A stretch of 64,000 nucleotides of DNA, from NCBI GenBank assembly GCA_964567485.1, contig CAZMMX010000009.1, positions 1 through 64,000 on the forward strand, written 5' to 3'. This document shows, in pieces, positions 54,458-64,000 of the stretch. Made by a program: the position numbers and the translations under genes. This stretch comes from UBA1413 sp964567485 (GTDB lineage Bacteria > Bacteroidota > Bacteroidia > Bacteroidales > Prolixibacteraceae). How positions within the stretch are numbered: position 1 is the first letter of the stretch; each line of letters opens with the position of its first letter. Below the pieces are notes generated by a model. That model had not been told where the DNA came from and ran no database searches. It saw nothing but the letters and a program-made list of their open reading frames with translations.

Positions 54458-56782
54458 ATGATGAACAAATTATATAAGAGAAAAAATATGCTCATTGTAA
54501 ATCGGAACCCAAAGATAGTGGTCGCCCTCATGGCCATCATGATGGGCAGCTGTGCTGTTTCCCCGGTGCACAAGTCTGCCTTACTGAAGTACGACAAAAA
54601 GATCGACGGAATCATCGCCCAGATGACCCTGGAAGAAAAGGTGAATATGCTGCACGCCAAGCACATGTTTGTTTCAGCGGGGGTGGACCGCCTCGGCATT
54701 GCCGACATGATTTATGCCGACGGTCCCTTTGGCATCAGGGAGGAGATGCAGCCCGACGGGTGGATGCCCCTGGGATGGGAAAACGACAAAGCCACTTTTT
54801 TCCCCACCGGGTCGGCTCTGGCGGCCACATGGAGTCCTGAGCTGGCCTATGCCTACGGTACCGGCATGGCCCGGGAAGCACGCCTGCGCGGCAAAGACAT
54901 GATCCTCGGTCCGGCCATCAACATCCAGCGCATCCCCACAGGAGGAAGGACCTACGAATACCTGAGCGAGGACCCGTTTCTCAGTGCCCGTCTGGCCGTG
55001 GGATACACCAAAGGGGTGCAGGAGAACGGTGCCGCAGCATGTCTCAAGCACTACGCCCTTAACAACCAGGAGAATAACCGCGGAACCGTCAATGTGATCG
55101 TCGGAGAACGCGCCATGCATGAAATCTACCTGTCTCCCTTCCGGGCCGCGGTCGTGGAAGCCGACGCCTACGGGGTCATGGCCGCTTACAACAAGGTCAA
55201 CGGATGGTGGTGCGCCGAAAATGACCTCCTGCTCAACAAAATCCTCCGCGATGACTGGGGATTTGCCGGCATGGTCATCTCCGACTGGAGCGGCACTCAC
55301 AGCACGGTGAACGCCATCAAACACGGCCTCAACGTGGAAATGCCCACCAAAATATTCCTGGGTGACGCCCTGATCGATTCTGTAAAGGCAGGACTGGTCC
55401 CTGAAGAGGTGGTCAACCTGCGGGTCCGCGAAATCCTCCGCGTCAGAATGGCCATTGATCCCATTCCCCCGGAAATGGCCAACAAAGAGATCACCTCTCA
55501 ATCGCCACAACAGAAAATCGCCTACGATGTGGCCTCCAAATCGATCGTTCTGTTGAAGAACGAGGGAGTCCTCCCCCTGGATCTCTCTGCAAAACCGGTC
55601 ATCGCGGTCATCGGGGCCAACGCCGTACAGACCATGGGACAGGGCGGTCTGGGAGCCGGGGTAAAAACCCTGTATGAGGTGACGCCCCTCGAAGGCCTCA
55701 AAAATAAAATCAGGGACAAAGCGGAGATCATCTATGCACAAGGGTATGAGCCGGTGACCTTCAGCTTCGGCAACATGTTCAGAAAAAGAACCCCTGAAGA
55801 AAGGGAGAAAGAGACCCGTCAGAAAGAAGAAAAAGCAAAAATACTGTTGCAGGAAGCCGTTGACGTGGCTTCAAAAGCCGACATGGTCCTTTTCATCGCA
55901 GGAAACAACAGGGCTGTCGAAACCGAAGGCAGCGACCGCAGGGATATTAAACTGCCCTCGGGCCAGGATGAGCTGATAACCGCAATAGCCCATGTCAACC
56001 CCAACATCGTCACCGTGCTGACCAGCGGCGCCCCCAACGATCTCACGGTGGTGCAACCCCTCTCCAAAGCGCTGCTGATTTCCTGGTTCAACGGCACCGA
56101 AGGTGGTAACGCCCTGGCCGACGTCCTCACCGGAAACATCTCCCCCAGTGGTCGCCTGCCTTTTACCCTCCCCATAAAACTGGAAGATTCCCCCGCCTAT
56201 GCCCTGGGAAACTACCCGCAGGGTGCTAAAGGAACCGACGTATTTGCCGGTCTGGTGGCCCAAACCGAAAAAACGGAAAAACCGGAAGAAAAAACCACGG
56301 AAAAAGATCTGAAAAATGACCCCAATACGGCCCTCTATTCTGAAGAATCACTCGTGGGCTACCGCTGGTTTGACACCAAAAACCTGCCCGTCATGTATCC
56401 CTTTGGCTACGGCCTTACCTACACGGAATTCGGTTATACGCACCTTACCACAGACCGGGAAAAATACGGAAAAAACGATGTCATCAAACTCTCCCTGGAA
56501 CTGAAAAACAACGGTCAGGTGGCGGCCGACGAAGTGGTGCAGGTGTATGTACACCGCATCAACCCTTCCGTAGAATGGCCCACCAAGGAGTTGAAAGCCT
56601 TCTCACGCGAAACCCTGGCCCCCGGTGAAAGTAAAACCGTGACCCTCGAAATCCCCGTCAGGAGCCTCCAGTACTGGGATGAAACACTCCAGGCCTGGAA
56701 CGATGACCTCTGCAACATCGAATTGCAGGCGGGCGCCTCAGCTCAGGACATCAAACTCAAAAAACAAATCACCCTGAAGTAA
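54458..56782 (+). CDS. glycoside hydrolase family 3 beta-glucosidase, lipoprotein
   Basis: The 774-residue enzyme carries a lipobox (MAIMMGSCAV) and the GH3 two-domain core with the nucleophile D276 in VISDWSGTHST. The (alpha/beta)6 sandwich includes ALIGANAV-like text and a C-terminal fibronectin III-like domain (about residues 650-774). Two low-complexity stretches, rich in Lys and Glu, stand out near residues 445 and 610 (for example TPEEREKETRQKEEKAK). The shape fits beta-glucosidases acting on aryl glucosides or glucan fragments. It follows the esterase gene by 40 bases and precedes the carboxylesterase by 53, so these genes probably form an operon. Confidence 0.92.
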   Translation: MMNKLYKRKNMLIVNRNPKIVVALMAIMMGSCAVSPVHKSALLKYDKKIDGIIAQMTLEEKVNMLHAKHMFVSAGVDRLGIADMIYADGPFGIREEMQPDGWMPLGWENDKATFFPTGSALAATWSPELAYAYGTGMAREARLRGKDMILGPAINIQRIPTGGRTYEYLSEDPFLSARLAVGYTKGVQENGAAACLKHYALNNQENNRGTVNVIVGERAMHEIYLSPFRAAVVEADAYGVMAAYNKVNGWWCAENDLLLNKILRDDWGFAGMVISDWSGTHSTVNAIKHGLNVEMPTKIFLGDALIDSVKAGLVPEEVVNLRVREILRVRMAIDPIPPEMANKEITSQSPQQKIAYDVASKSIVLLKNEGVLPLDLSAKPVIAVIGANAVQTMGQGGLGAGVKTLYEVTPLEGLKNKIRDKAEIIYAQGYEPVTFSFGNMFRKRTPEEREKETRQKEEKAKILLQEAVDVASKADMVLFIAGNNRAVETEGSDRRDIKLPSGQDELITAIAHVNPNIVTVLTSGAPNDLTVVQPLSKALLISWFNGTEGGNALADVLTGNISPSGRLPFTLPIKLEDSPAYALGNYPQGAKGTDVFAGLVAQTEKTEKPEEKTTEKDLKNDPNTALYSEESLVGYRWFDTKNLPVMYPFGYGLTYTEFGYTHLTTDREKYGKNDVIKLSLELKNNGQVAADEVVQVYVHRINPSVEWPTKELKAFSRETLAPGESKTVTLEIPVRSLQYWDETLQAWNDDLCNIELQAGASAQDIKLKKQITLK

Positions 56783-56835
56783 AGGTGAACCGGTAATAAT
56801 CTATATTTTCAACCCAAATCAATTCAACTAACCAT

Positions 56836-58515
56836 ATGACAACCAACCGAAGATCATTTTTCAAAACCGCAGGAGCCGGGGCAGCAGGCCTGGGTCTGGC
56901 TCCCGTACTATCCTTACACTCCTGTGCCGCCCCCGTGGAGGCCTCCGCTGCCGGGAATGACGATCAGCAGCTCTTCATCGGCGATGATGTGGCCATTGCC
57001 GCCACACAATATGGGAAAGTGCAGGGATTCCTGCTCCGGGGTATCTACAACTTCCGGGGAATCCCCTATGGTGCCGACACCGGGGGAAAGAACCGTTTTA
57101 TGCCCCCGCAGCCCCCGGAACCCTGGGAGGGGATCCTTCCGGCGGTATGGTGGGGAAATACAGCCCCCCAGAACATGGACAACCGCTACGGCAATGCCTG
57201 GGCTTCGTTTGTCGACCACTGGAATTATGACGATGTCAGCGAGGACTGCCTGCGGCTGAACATCTGGACCCCCGCCCTCGATGACGGAGGCCTCAGGCCC
57301 GTGATGGTATGGCTCCATGGTGGCGGATACACGAATGGCAACGGCATCGAGCAGGATGGTTACATGGGTGAAAACCTGAGCCGCAAGGGCAACATCGTTT
57401 TCGTCTCCATCAACCACCGCCTGGGGCCCATCGGGTTCAGCGACCTCTCGGGAGTGGGAGGAGAGAAATATGCCTCCTCGGGGAATGTCGGGGCCCTCGA
57501 TATGGTGGCTGCCCTGGAATGGGTGCGCGACAACATCGCCGGCTTTGGCGGTGACCCGGGGAATGTGACCATCATGGGACAGTCGGGTGGCGGCGCTAAG
57601 GTGTGCGTCCTCGCCGCCATGCCTTCAGCACGTGGCCTCATCCACAAGGCGGTCCCCCTCAGCGGCAGCTCTACAGAAGCCCTCAACCCCGAATACTCCC
57701 GGAAACTGGGTGAATATATCCTCAACGAGGCAGGCCTTTCGTCTGCAGAGGTCGATAAACTACAGGAGATCCCCTGGAAGGAGTATCTGGGGATGGCCCA
57801 AACCGCAGCCCGGAAGATGGCGGAAGCACAGCCTTCTCCCGGCATGCGCGGTGGCTTTGCCCCCGTGGCCGACGGCATCATCCTGCCCAAAGGAAAATTC
57901 TACAGCGACCCGGCCGGTCTCTCCTCGGAAGTGCCCATGCTCATATGCACCACCTTCCATGAATGGGGAATGGCCCGTACCAACCCCGAAATCGAAGCCC
58001 TGACTGCCGAAAAAGCCATTGAAATGATGAAAGGAGGCAGCGGCTTCCGCGGGGGCTTCGGCGACAAGGCTGCGGAGGTCTATGAGGCCTACGCCCGCAT
58101 TTTCCCACAGGCCAAACCCGTGGAAATCATGACCCTGGCCGCCAGTAACCGCAAAGGAGCCATAGAAACCGCCAATGCCAAAGCCACTCAGCCAGCACCC
58201 GTATACCTCGCCTGGTTCGGATGGGAACCTCCCCTCTTCAACAACCGCATGCGGGCTTTCCACTGCCTCGATATCTGCTTCTGGTACGCCAACACCGACC
58301 TGATGCTTACCCATACCGGCGGGGGGCAGCGCCCTAGAGCCCTCTCCGAAAAAATGAGCGGCACCCTCCTGCAATTCATGCGCAACGGTAATCCCAACGG
58401 GGCCGGACTTCCCGAATGGCCACGTTATACCCCTGAAAACGGGGAAACCATGATCCTCAACGATACCTGCGAGGTGAAAAACGACCCCGACAGGGAGGCT
58501 CGTCAGTTATTATAA
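56836..58515 (+). CDS. Tat-exported type B carboxylesterase
   Basis: The 559-residue protein starts with a twin-arginine signal (NRRSFFKTAGAG) with a lipobox-like SLHSCA, so it is probably a Tat-exported lipoprotein. The carboxylesterase/lipase type B family is shown by YGKVQGFLLRGIYNFRGIPY, the HGGGYTNGNG oxyanion region and the catalytic S250 in GQSGGGAKV. H476 lies in AFHCLDICFW and the acidic triad residue is probably between them. It could remove acyl groups from sugars or plant metabolites. Being next to the GH3 genes and the CE1 esterase, it probably works on the same material. Confidence 0.9.
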   Translation: MTTNRRSFFKTAGAGAAGLGLAPVLSLHSCAAPVEASAAGNDDQQLFIGDDVAIAATQYGKVQGFLLRGIYNFRGIPYGADTGGKNRFMPPQPPEPWEGILPAVWWGNTAPQNMDNRYGNAWASFVDHWNYDDVSEDCLRLNIWTPALDDGGLRPVMVWLHGGGYTNGNGIEQDGYMGENLSRKGNIVFVSINHRLGPIGFSDLSGVGGEKYASSGNVGALDMVAALEWVRDNIAGFGGDPGNVTIMGQSGGGAKVCVLAAMPSARGLIHKAVPLSGSSTEALNPEYSRKLGEYILNEAGLSSAEVDKLQEIPWKEYLGMAQTAARKMAEAQPSPGMRGGFAPVADGIILPKGKFYSDPAGLSSEVPMLICTTFHEWGMARTNPEIEALTAEKAIEMMKGGSGFRGGFGDKAAEVYEAYARIFPQAKPVEIMTLAASNRKGAIETANAKATQPAPVYLAWFGWEPPLFNNRMRAFHCLDICFWYANTDLMLTHTGGGQRPRALSEKMSGTLLQFMRNGNPNGAGLPEWPRYTPENGETMILNDTCEVKNDPDREARQLL

Positions 58516-58560
58516 TACTTATAAAAGAACTGCACCTTAACCACCTAATGATCATCCATT

Positions 58561-61265
58561 ATGAAAAAACGGACTTTCTCAAGGGTGGCGATCCCCCTGG
58601 GATTGCTATTCCTGGCTTTTTCTGCCATATGGCAGTGTACCCAAAAAACGAATCCCATGAGCGAGGATGAAAAAATAGCCGCCATCCTCGATTCCCTCAC
58701 CGTGAAGGAAAAAGCACGCCTGCTGGTAGGTACCGGAATGCACCTTGACCTTCCCGAAGGTTTTGAGCAACTCATCGCCGCCACTTTGGGACAAGCCGGC
58801 GGGAAAAAAGATGCTAAAACCACCGCCGGAGCTGACAGTAGTGATGCCAAACCCACTCCCCCCGGCGGGGGAATGATGAATCCCTTTGCCGCTCCTCCGC
58901 AGGACTCCCTGTACACGGCCGTGGTGGATAAAATCAGAAAATACCTGCCAGGAGCCGCGGGATTCACCATGGAATACCCTGACCTGGGTGTGACATGCCA
59001 GGTTCTGGCCGACGGACCTGCCGGACTGCGGATTTCGCCCCGCCGGAAAGGCGACGACAGCACCTATTTCTGCACGGCCTTCCCCATCGCCACCCTCCTG
59101 GCCTCCTCATGGGATCCACAGCTGGTCGAAGAAGTGGGAAAAGCCATGGGCCGCGAAGTCCTCGAATACGGAGCCGACATTATTCTGGGCCCCGCCCTGA
59201 ACATCCAGCGTGATCCCCTGTGCGGACGTAACTTTGAATATTACTCCGAAGATCCCCTGGTGACAGGAACCATGGCCACAGCAATGGTCAGAGGGGTCCA
59301 GTCCAACGGCGTGGGCACCTCTCCAAAACACTTCGCTGCCAACAACTCGGAAACCTACCGCATGTCGGTGAACACCATCGTCAGCGAAAGGGCCCTCCGC
59401 GAAATTTACCTCCGCGGCTTCGAAATGGTGGTAAAAGAGGCGCAACCCTGGACCATCATGTCCTCCTACAACAAGGTCAATGGCGTATATGCCCCGGAAA
59501 GCAAAGACCTGCTGACCGCCGTCCTTCGCGGGGACTGGGGTTTTGAAGGTTATGTGATGACCGACTGGGGTGGCGGCAACGACGCCGTAGCCATGATGAA
59601 AGCCGGAAATGATGTGCTGATGCCCGGAACGCCCATGCAGGTCGACGCCATCGTGGCGGCCGTGGAAGCCGGAGAACTCGATGAAGCCTTACTCGACCAG
59701 AATATCACCCGGGTGCTGAAGATCATGTTCAAAACACCGCGCTATAACAACCATACATACAGCAACCAACCCGACCTCCAGAACCATGCCCTGGTGACCC
59801 GCCAGGCAGCCACCGACGGAATGGTCCTCCTGAAAAATGAAGAAAACACCCTCCCCCTTGCGGCGGAGGTGAAAACAGTGGCTGCTTTCGGCAATACTTC
59901 TTACGACTTCATCTCAGGAGGCACCGGCAGCGGCGACGTGAACGAAGCCTACACCATCTCCCTCACCCAGGGGCTCCTCAACGGCGGTTATTCTCCCGAT
60001 GAAGAACTCATGACTGTTTATACGGAATTCATGAAGGCCGCCCGTGAAAAGAAAGGCCCTCCCAAAAACATTCTGGCCGCCCTTATGGGGGGTAAGCAGC
60101 CTCTCGAAGAGATGCCCCTTGATGCCGCCGTGGCCGCCAAAATGGCTGAAAAAGCCGACATAGCCCTGGTGACCATCGGCCGCAATGCCGGAGAAGGCCA
60201 GGACCGCACCGCCACCGAAGGCGATTTCCTGCTTTCCGCCACCGAGAAAGAACTCATCAAAAATGTCTCAGAAGCCTTCCGCGCCAAAGGCAAAAAAACC
60301 GTGGTCATCCTCAATATTGCCGGGGTTATAGAAACCGCCTCCTGGCGTGACCTCCCCGATGCCATCCTCCTGGCCTGGCAACCCGGACAGGAAGGGGGGA
60401 ACTCCGTGGTAGACCTCCTGTCAGGGAAGGTATCCCCTTCAGGAAAACTGGCGGCTACCTTCCCGCTGAAATACAGCGACTGCCCTTCGGCCATTAACTT
60501 CCCCGGAACGCCGCTCCCGGAAGTGAAAGAGGCTGACCAAACCGGCGATCTCTCGGGATTTTCCATGATGAAGCGTGTTCCCTGGCAGATCGTCTACGAG
60601 GAAGATATCTTCGTGGGATACCGCTATTTCAACACCTTCAGGATTCCCGTGGCTTATGAATTCGGGTACGGCCTCTCTTACACCACCTTTGAGATTTCCA
60701 ATCTGAAACCCGACAGCCCCGAATTTTCAGGCAAGCTGACCGTCACCGCCGACGTAAAGAATAGCGGCAGCCGGGCAGGACGTGAAGTGGTTCAACTCTA
60801 CCTGACAGCCCCCGCCGGAACTCTGGAAAAACCGGAATCGGTGCTGGTGGCCTTCGGAAAAACAAAATTACTGCAGCCCGGAGAAAGCGAAACCCTGAGC
60901 TTCACCATCGAAACCCGCGACTTCGCCGCCTTTNNNNNNNNNNNNNNNNNNNNNNNNNNNNNNNNNNNNNNNNNNNNNNNNNNNNNNNNNNNNNNNNNNN
61001 NNNNNNNNNNNNNNNNNNNNNNNNNNNNNNNNNCGGAGAAAGCGAAACCCTGAGCTTCACCATCGAAACCCGCGACTTCGCCGCCTTTGATGAAGCCATA
61101 TCGGGGTGGGTCGCAGAAGCCGGGATGTATACCCTCAGGGCCGGAAACTCATCGCGCAACCTGCCCCTAAGCGCCAGTTTCACCATTGGCAAGGATATCG
61201 ATGGAGGAAAAGTCATCAAAGCCCTGGCGCCGCAAGTTCCCATCAGCCGTCTGTCACACAGGTAA
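58561..61265 (+). CDS. glycoside hydrolase family 3, interrupted by an assembly gap
   Basis: The sequence encodes an N-terminal lipoprotein-like region (QCTQK as possible lipobox), an insert rich in Gly, Pro and Ala near residues 78-110, and the two-domain GH3 core. The nucleophile is D335 in MTDWGGGND, and a fibronectin III-like domain starts near residue 700. The drafted frame stops at 61053 because a 100-N gap and a 55-bp duplicated segment shift it. If 60934-61088 is removed, the frame continues as DEAISGWVAEAGMYTLRAG and ends at 61265, giving a complete enzyme of 849 residues. So it is one gene, not a broken one. Confidence 0.9.
60879..61088. other. 100-N assembly gap with 55-bp duplication inside the GH3 gene
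   Basis: The N run covers 60934-61033. The 55 bases before it (60879-60933) equal the 55 after it (61034-61088). The 155 extra bases are not a multiple of three, which explains the false stop at 61053. Confidence 0.95.
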
Positions 61266-61385
61266 TCAGAAACTCAACGAAGGATTGCCTTACCTTTTCG
61301 CGGAACTATCACCCCAATGATGGAATTCCAGCACGACATCAGGATTTCATGCAGCAGACTCTATTAACAAAAATTCTTCCGTAGG

Positions 61386-63734
61386 ATGCATTTTCAAGAG
61401 ACATACCTCACACCGCCCCGCAGAAGGGGCGGTTTTTTCCTGTTGCTGGCGGCAGCAGTTTTGGCAGTTTCCGGGTGCGGCCCGTCTACCACACCCGTTG
61501 AAAAAGAGGGGTGGATCCTGGTAAGCCAGCCCAAAGGCCCTGACCTGGGATATTCGCCCTCCTCGGGTGTGCCGTTGCTCACCGTGAACCGTCTGACCTT
61601 CAAGGACCTGAACCGTAACAGTCAGCTCGATCCTTATGAGGACTGGCGGCTCACCGCTGACGAGCGTGCTGCGGATCTGGCAGCCAGGATGAGTGTGGAG
61701 CAGATCGCCGGACTGATGCTCTACAGCGGGCACCAGTCTATTCCCATGGCCGGCGGCGGCCGTTACGGGGCTACCTACAACGGGAAACCCTTCCCTGAAA
61801 GCGGAGCCGCCGCCTCCGACCTCAGTGATTCCCAGAGGAAATTCCTTACCGAAGACCACCTGCGCCATGTGCTGATCACCTCGGTAGAAACTCCGGAAAT
61901 TGCCGCCCGCTGGAACAACAACGCCCAGGCCCTGGTCGAGGGTATCGGGATGGGCATCCCCGCCAATAACAGTTCCGACCCGCGTCATGGCAGCGACTCC
62001 TATGCCGAATACAACGCCGGAGCTGGGGGGAAGATCTCCATGTGGCCGGGTACCCTGGGCATTGCCGCCTCCTTCGACCCCGCCCTGATGCGGCAATTCG
62101 GCGATATCGCCTCCAGGGAATACCGGGCCCTGGGAATCACCACGGCCTTGTCACCCCAAATCGACCTGGCCACAGAACCCCGCTGGAGCCGCTTTGACGG
62201 CACCATGGGAGAAGACCCCCAATTGGCAGCCGACATGGCCCGGGCCTACACCGACGGCTTCCAGACTTCCACGGGCGAGGATGAAATATCGGGTGGCTGG
62301 GGATATGCCAGTGTCAACGCCATGGTCAAACATTGGCCCGGCGGTGGCCCCGAAGAGGGCGGCCGCGACGGCCACTTCGGCTACGGCGCCTATGCCGTAT
62401 ACCCCGGCAATAACCTGAAAGACCACCTGATACCCTTCACCGAAGGAGCTTTTAAACTGGAAGGCTCCACCGGCATGGCTTCGGCGGTCATGCCCTATTA
62501 TACCATCTCTTTTAACCAGGACACCATCAACGGCGAAAATGTCGGCAATGCCTACAACAAAACCCTCATCACGGATCTGCTCCGCGGAAAATATGGCTAC
62601 GACGGCGTGGTATGCACCGACTGGATGATCACTAAAGACGCCCACAATGTATACGATTTTGAAGGCAAGTGCTGGGGTGTCGAAAACCTTTCCGAAGCAG
62701 AACGCCATTACAAAGCCATCATGGCCGGGGTCGACCAGTTCGGCGGCAACAACGAAATGGGCCCCGTTATGGAAGCCTACCAGATCGGAGTGGCAGAACA
62801 CGGTGAAGAATTCATGCGCCAGCGGTTCGAAAAGTCAGCCATCAGGCTCTTGCGCAACATCTTCCGCACTGGCCTTTTTGAAAATCCGTACCTCGACGCC
62901 GCAGAAACCGCCCAAACCGTCGGCAAACCCGAATTCATGAAAGCTGGTTATGACGCCCAGCTCAGGTCAGTGGTCATGCTGAAAAACAAAGATAAGGTGC
63001 TTCCCCTGGACAAGGGGTTGAAGGTGTACCTCCCCAAGAAATACATCCCCGGGGGGAGGAACTGGTTCGGCATGGAAACCCCGGAAAAGTGGGTTGACGC
63101 GCTGAACCCCGCCGTTGCCGGGCGATACTTCACGCTGACCGAAAACCCGGAAGAGGCCGACCTGGCCGTGGTATGCATCGACAGCCCAAAGGGAGGTACG
63201 GGTTATTCCCCGGAAGATGCGGCCAGCGGAGGAACCGGGTATCTCCCCATTTCGCTCCAATACGCTCCCTATACTGCCACCGAAGCCCGCGACCCCTCCC
63301 TGGCCGGGGGAAGCCCGTTTGAAAATTTCACCAACCGCTCCACCAAGGGGAAAAGCATACAAACGGCCAATGCCATCGACATGAAAACGGTAAACGACAC
63401 CAAAATGCGGATGAAGGACAAACCAGTCATCGTGGTGGTCAAAGTTACCAATCCCATGGTCTTCGCCGAAGTGGAACCCGCCGCATCAGCGATCCTGGTC
63501 CACATGGGAGTCCAGGACCAGGCCCTGCTTGACCTTCTCACCGGTGCGGGGGAACCCTCAGCGCTCCTCCCCTTCCAAATGCCGGCAGACATGGCCACCG
63601 TCGAACAACAGGCCGAAGATGTGCCCCGCGACATGAAATGCTATTTTGATACCGAAGGGAACCGCTATGACTTCGCCTTTGGAATGAACTGGAATGGGGT
63701 TATTGACGACGAAAGGGTGACCCGCTACAAATAG
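61386..63734 (+). CDS. glycoside hydrolase family 3 lipoprotein without a fibronectin-like domain
   Basis: The 782-residue enzyme starts with an Arg-rich signal (PPRRRGGFFLLL) and a lipobox AVSGCG. A calcium-loop-like DLNRNSQLDPYEDW follows at residues 74-87, a feature of this GH3 subgroup. The GH3 core has the predicted nucleophile D412 in VVCTDWMITKD, and GGNNEMGPVMEAY lies near residue 455. The C-terminus ends soon after FAFGMNWNGVIDDERVTRYK, without the fibronectin domain of the other three GH3 proteins. It should act on beta-glucosides or related sugars. The coding start overlaps a terminator-like hairpin, and a TACCTTTT element lies about 90 bases upstream. Confidence 0.9.
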   Translation: MHFQETYLTPPRRRGGFFLLLAAAVLAVSGCGPSTTPVEKEGWILVSQPKGPDLGYSPSSGVPLLTVNRLTFKDLNRNSQLDPYEDWRLTADERAADLAARMSVEQIAGLMLYSGHQSIPMAGGGRYGATYNGKPFPESGAAASDLSDSQRKFLTEDHLRHVLITSVETPEIAARWNNNAQALVEGIGMGIPANNSSDPRHGSDSYAEYNAGAGGKISMWPGTLGIAASFDPALMRQFGDIASREYRALGITTALSPQIDLATEPRWSRFDGTMGEDPQLAADMARAYTDGFQTSTGEDEISGGWGYASVNAMVKHWPGGGPEEGGRDGHFGYGAYAVYPGNNLKDHLIPFTEGAFKLEGSTGMASAVMPYYTISFNQDTINGENVGNAYNKTLITDLLRGKYGYDGVVCTDWMITKDAHNVYDFEGKCWGVENLSEAERHYKAIMAGVDQFGGNNEMGPVMEAYQIGVAEHGEEFMRQRFEKSAIRLLRNIFRTGLFENPYLDAAETAQTVGKPEFMKAGYDAQLRSVVMLKNKDKVLPLDKGLKVYLPKKYIPGGRNWFGMETPEKWVDALNPAVAGRYFTLTENPEEADLAVVCIDSPKGGTGYSPEDAASGGTGYLPISLQYAPYTATEARDPSLAGGSPFENFTNRSTKGKSIQTANAIDMKTVNDTKMRMKDKPVIVVVKVTNPMVFAEVEPAASAILVHMGVQDQALLDLLTGAGEPSALLPFQMPADMATVEQQAEDVPRDMKCYFDTEGNRYDFAFGMNWNGVIDDERVTRYK
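61412..61438 (+). terminator. terminator-like hairpin inside the start of the last GH3 gene
   Basis: A perfect 8-bp stem ACCGCCCC/GGGGCGGT with a 6-base loop is followed by further T residues (T run 61433-61438). It overlaps codons 9-18, so it might end upstream transcripts or attenuate this gene; its placement within a coding sequence is unusual. Confidence 0.6.
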
Positions 63735-64000
63735 GCCACACCTACCCTCCCAATGGAAGAAGCCTGTCCATGACCCCTTTTCACCTCCTCTCAGCCGGCA
63801 GTTTTTAGACCCGGAGGGGCATATTCTGATGATGACTTACTGAGCCACGATAAAATGGACTCATTAACATCCTGTTATGAAAAAAAAAGGGTTATCCGTT
63901 TTACTTTTGCACTTCATAGCAGTCAAAGAGTATTGACTGAACTTTTTCATAGCTGAAGGGTTATTAACAGAAATTTTTCGATGGCGCTGACGAACAAGCA
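63735..64000. other. downstream intergenic sequence at the window end
   Basis: The last 266 bases contain no recognisable gene. An AT-rich stretch and a promoter-like TACTTTTG (63902-63909) suggest that a gene starts beyond the window. Confidence 0.5.
63902..63909 (+). promoter_or_regulatory. -7 promoter element (TACTTTTG) near the window end
   Basis: Exact TAnnTTTG match in an AT-rich region; the gene it would serve lies outside the window. Confidence 0.35.

Noticed and set aside
61034..61053. Premature end of the third GH3 gene as a real pseudogene
   Set aside because: The stop arises only from the 155-base artefact; removing it restores the full frame.

Overview
The window looks like a chromosomal contig of a Bacteroidota bacterium, most like the Bacteroidales/Marinilabiliales group. 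Grounds: an ECF sigma / FecR / SusC / SusD module, a PorP-type protein beside a protein with a type B (CHU_C-like) type IX secretion signal, many lipobox signal peptides on glycoside hydrolases, Bacteroidota-typical families (DUF2723, DUF3108, DUF5916, GH127, DUF3788), and repeated matches to the Bacteroidota -7 promoter element TAnnTTTG upstream of genes. The two 100-N gaps suggest a draft or metagenome assembly.

Bases 1-23600 are mainly housekeeping and envelope genes: tRNA-Asn, a PfkB sugar/nucleoside kinase, a deoxynucleoside kinase, a GH3-auxin-type acyl-adenylate enzyme, CvpA, TyrS, a Wzz-like protein with an O-antigen ligase/polymerase, EF-P, a DUF3108 protein, TsaB (with an unusual internal heptad repeat), a membrane protein next to PurD, a DUF2723 protein, a shortened ferredoxin, a Wzx-like flippase, a GT4 glycosyltransferase, RNase HII, a DUF1080 lipoprotein, a PHP phosphatase, a CPBP protease and a cysteate-synthase-like PLP enzyme that hints at sulfonolipid synthesis.

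Bases 23650-63734 form a large carbohydrate-degrading region: four GH3 enzymes, two GH2 beta-galactosidase-type enzymes, a GH127-type beta-L-arabinofuranosidase, a CE1-type esterase, a Tat-exported type B carboxylesterase, a remnant SGNH esterase, a sugar isomerase/epimerase-like protein, a CBM9/DUF5916 outer-membrane protein, and a SusC/SusD pair controlled by an ECF sigma factor and FecR. The enzyme set suggests a branched plant-type glycan or glycoside carrying galactose, arabinose and glucose or xylose with ester decorations; the exact substrate cannot be read from the sequence. A PorP/SprF-like gene and a giant T9SS-secreted PKD protein sit inside the region.

Both N gaps (25975-26074 and 60934-61033) are flanked by exact 55-bp copies of the same sequence. 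They are best explained as overlapping contig ends that were never merged. Collapsing the second one restores a full-length 849-residue GH3 enzyme. No phage, CRISPR array, complete insertion sequence or rRNA was seen. The strongest unusual signals are the TsaB heptad repeat, the internally deleted ferredoxin, a terminator-like hairpin inside a GH3 signal-peptide sequence, and the 16-bp minisatellite upstream of a beta-galactosidase promoter.
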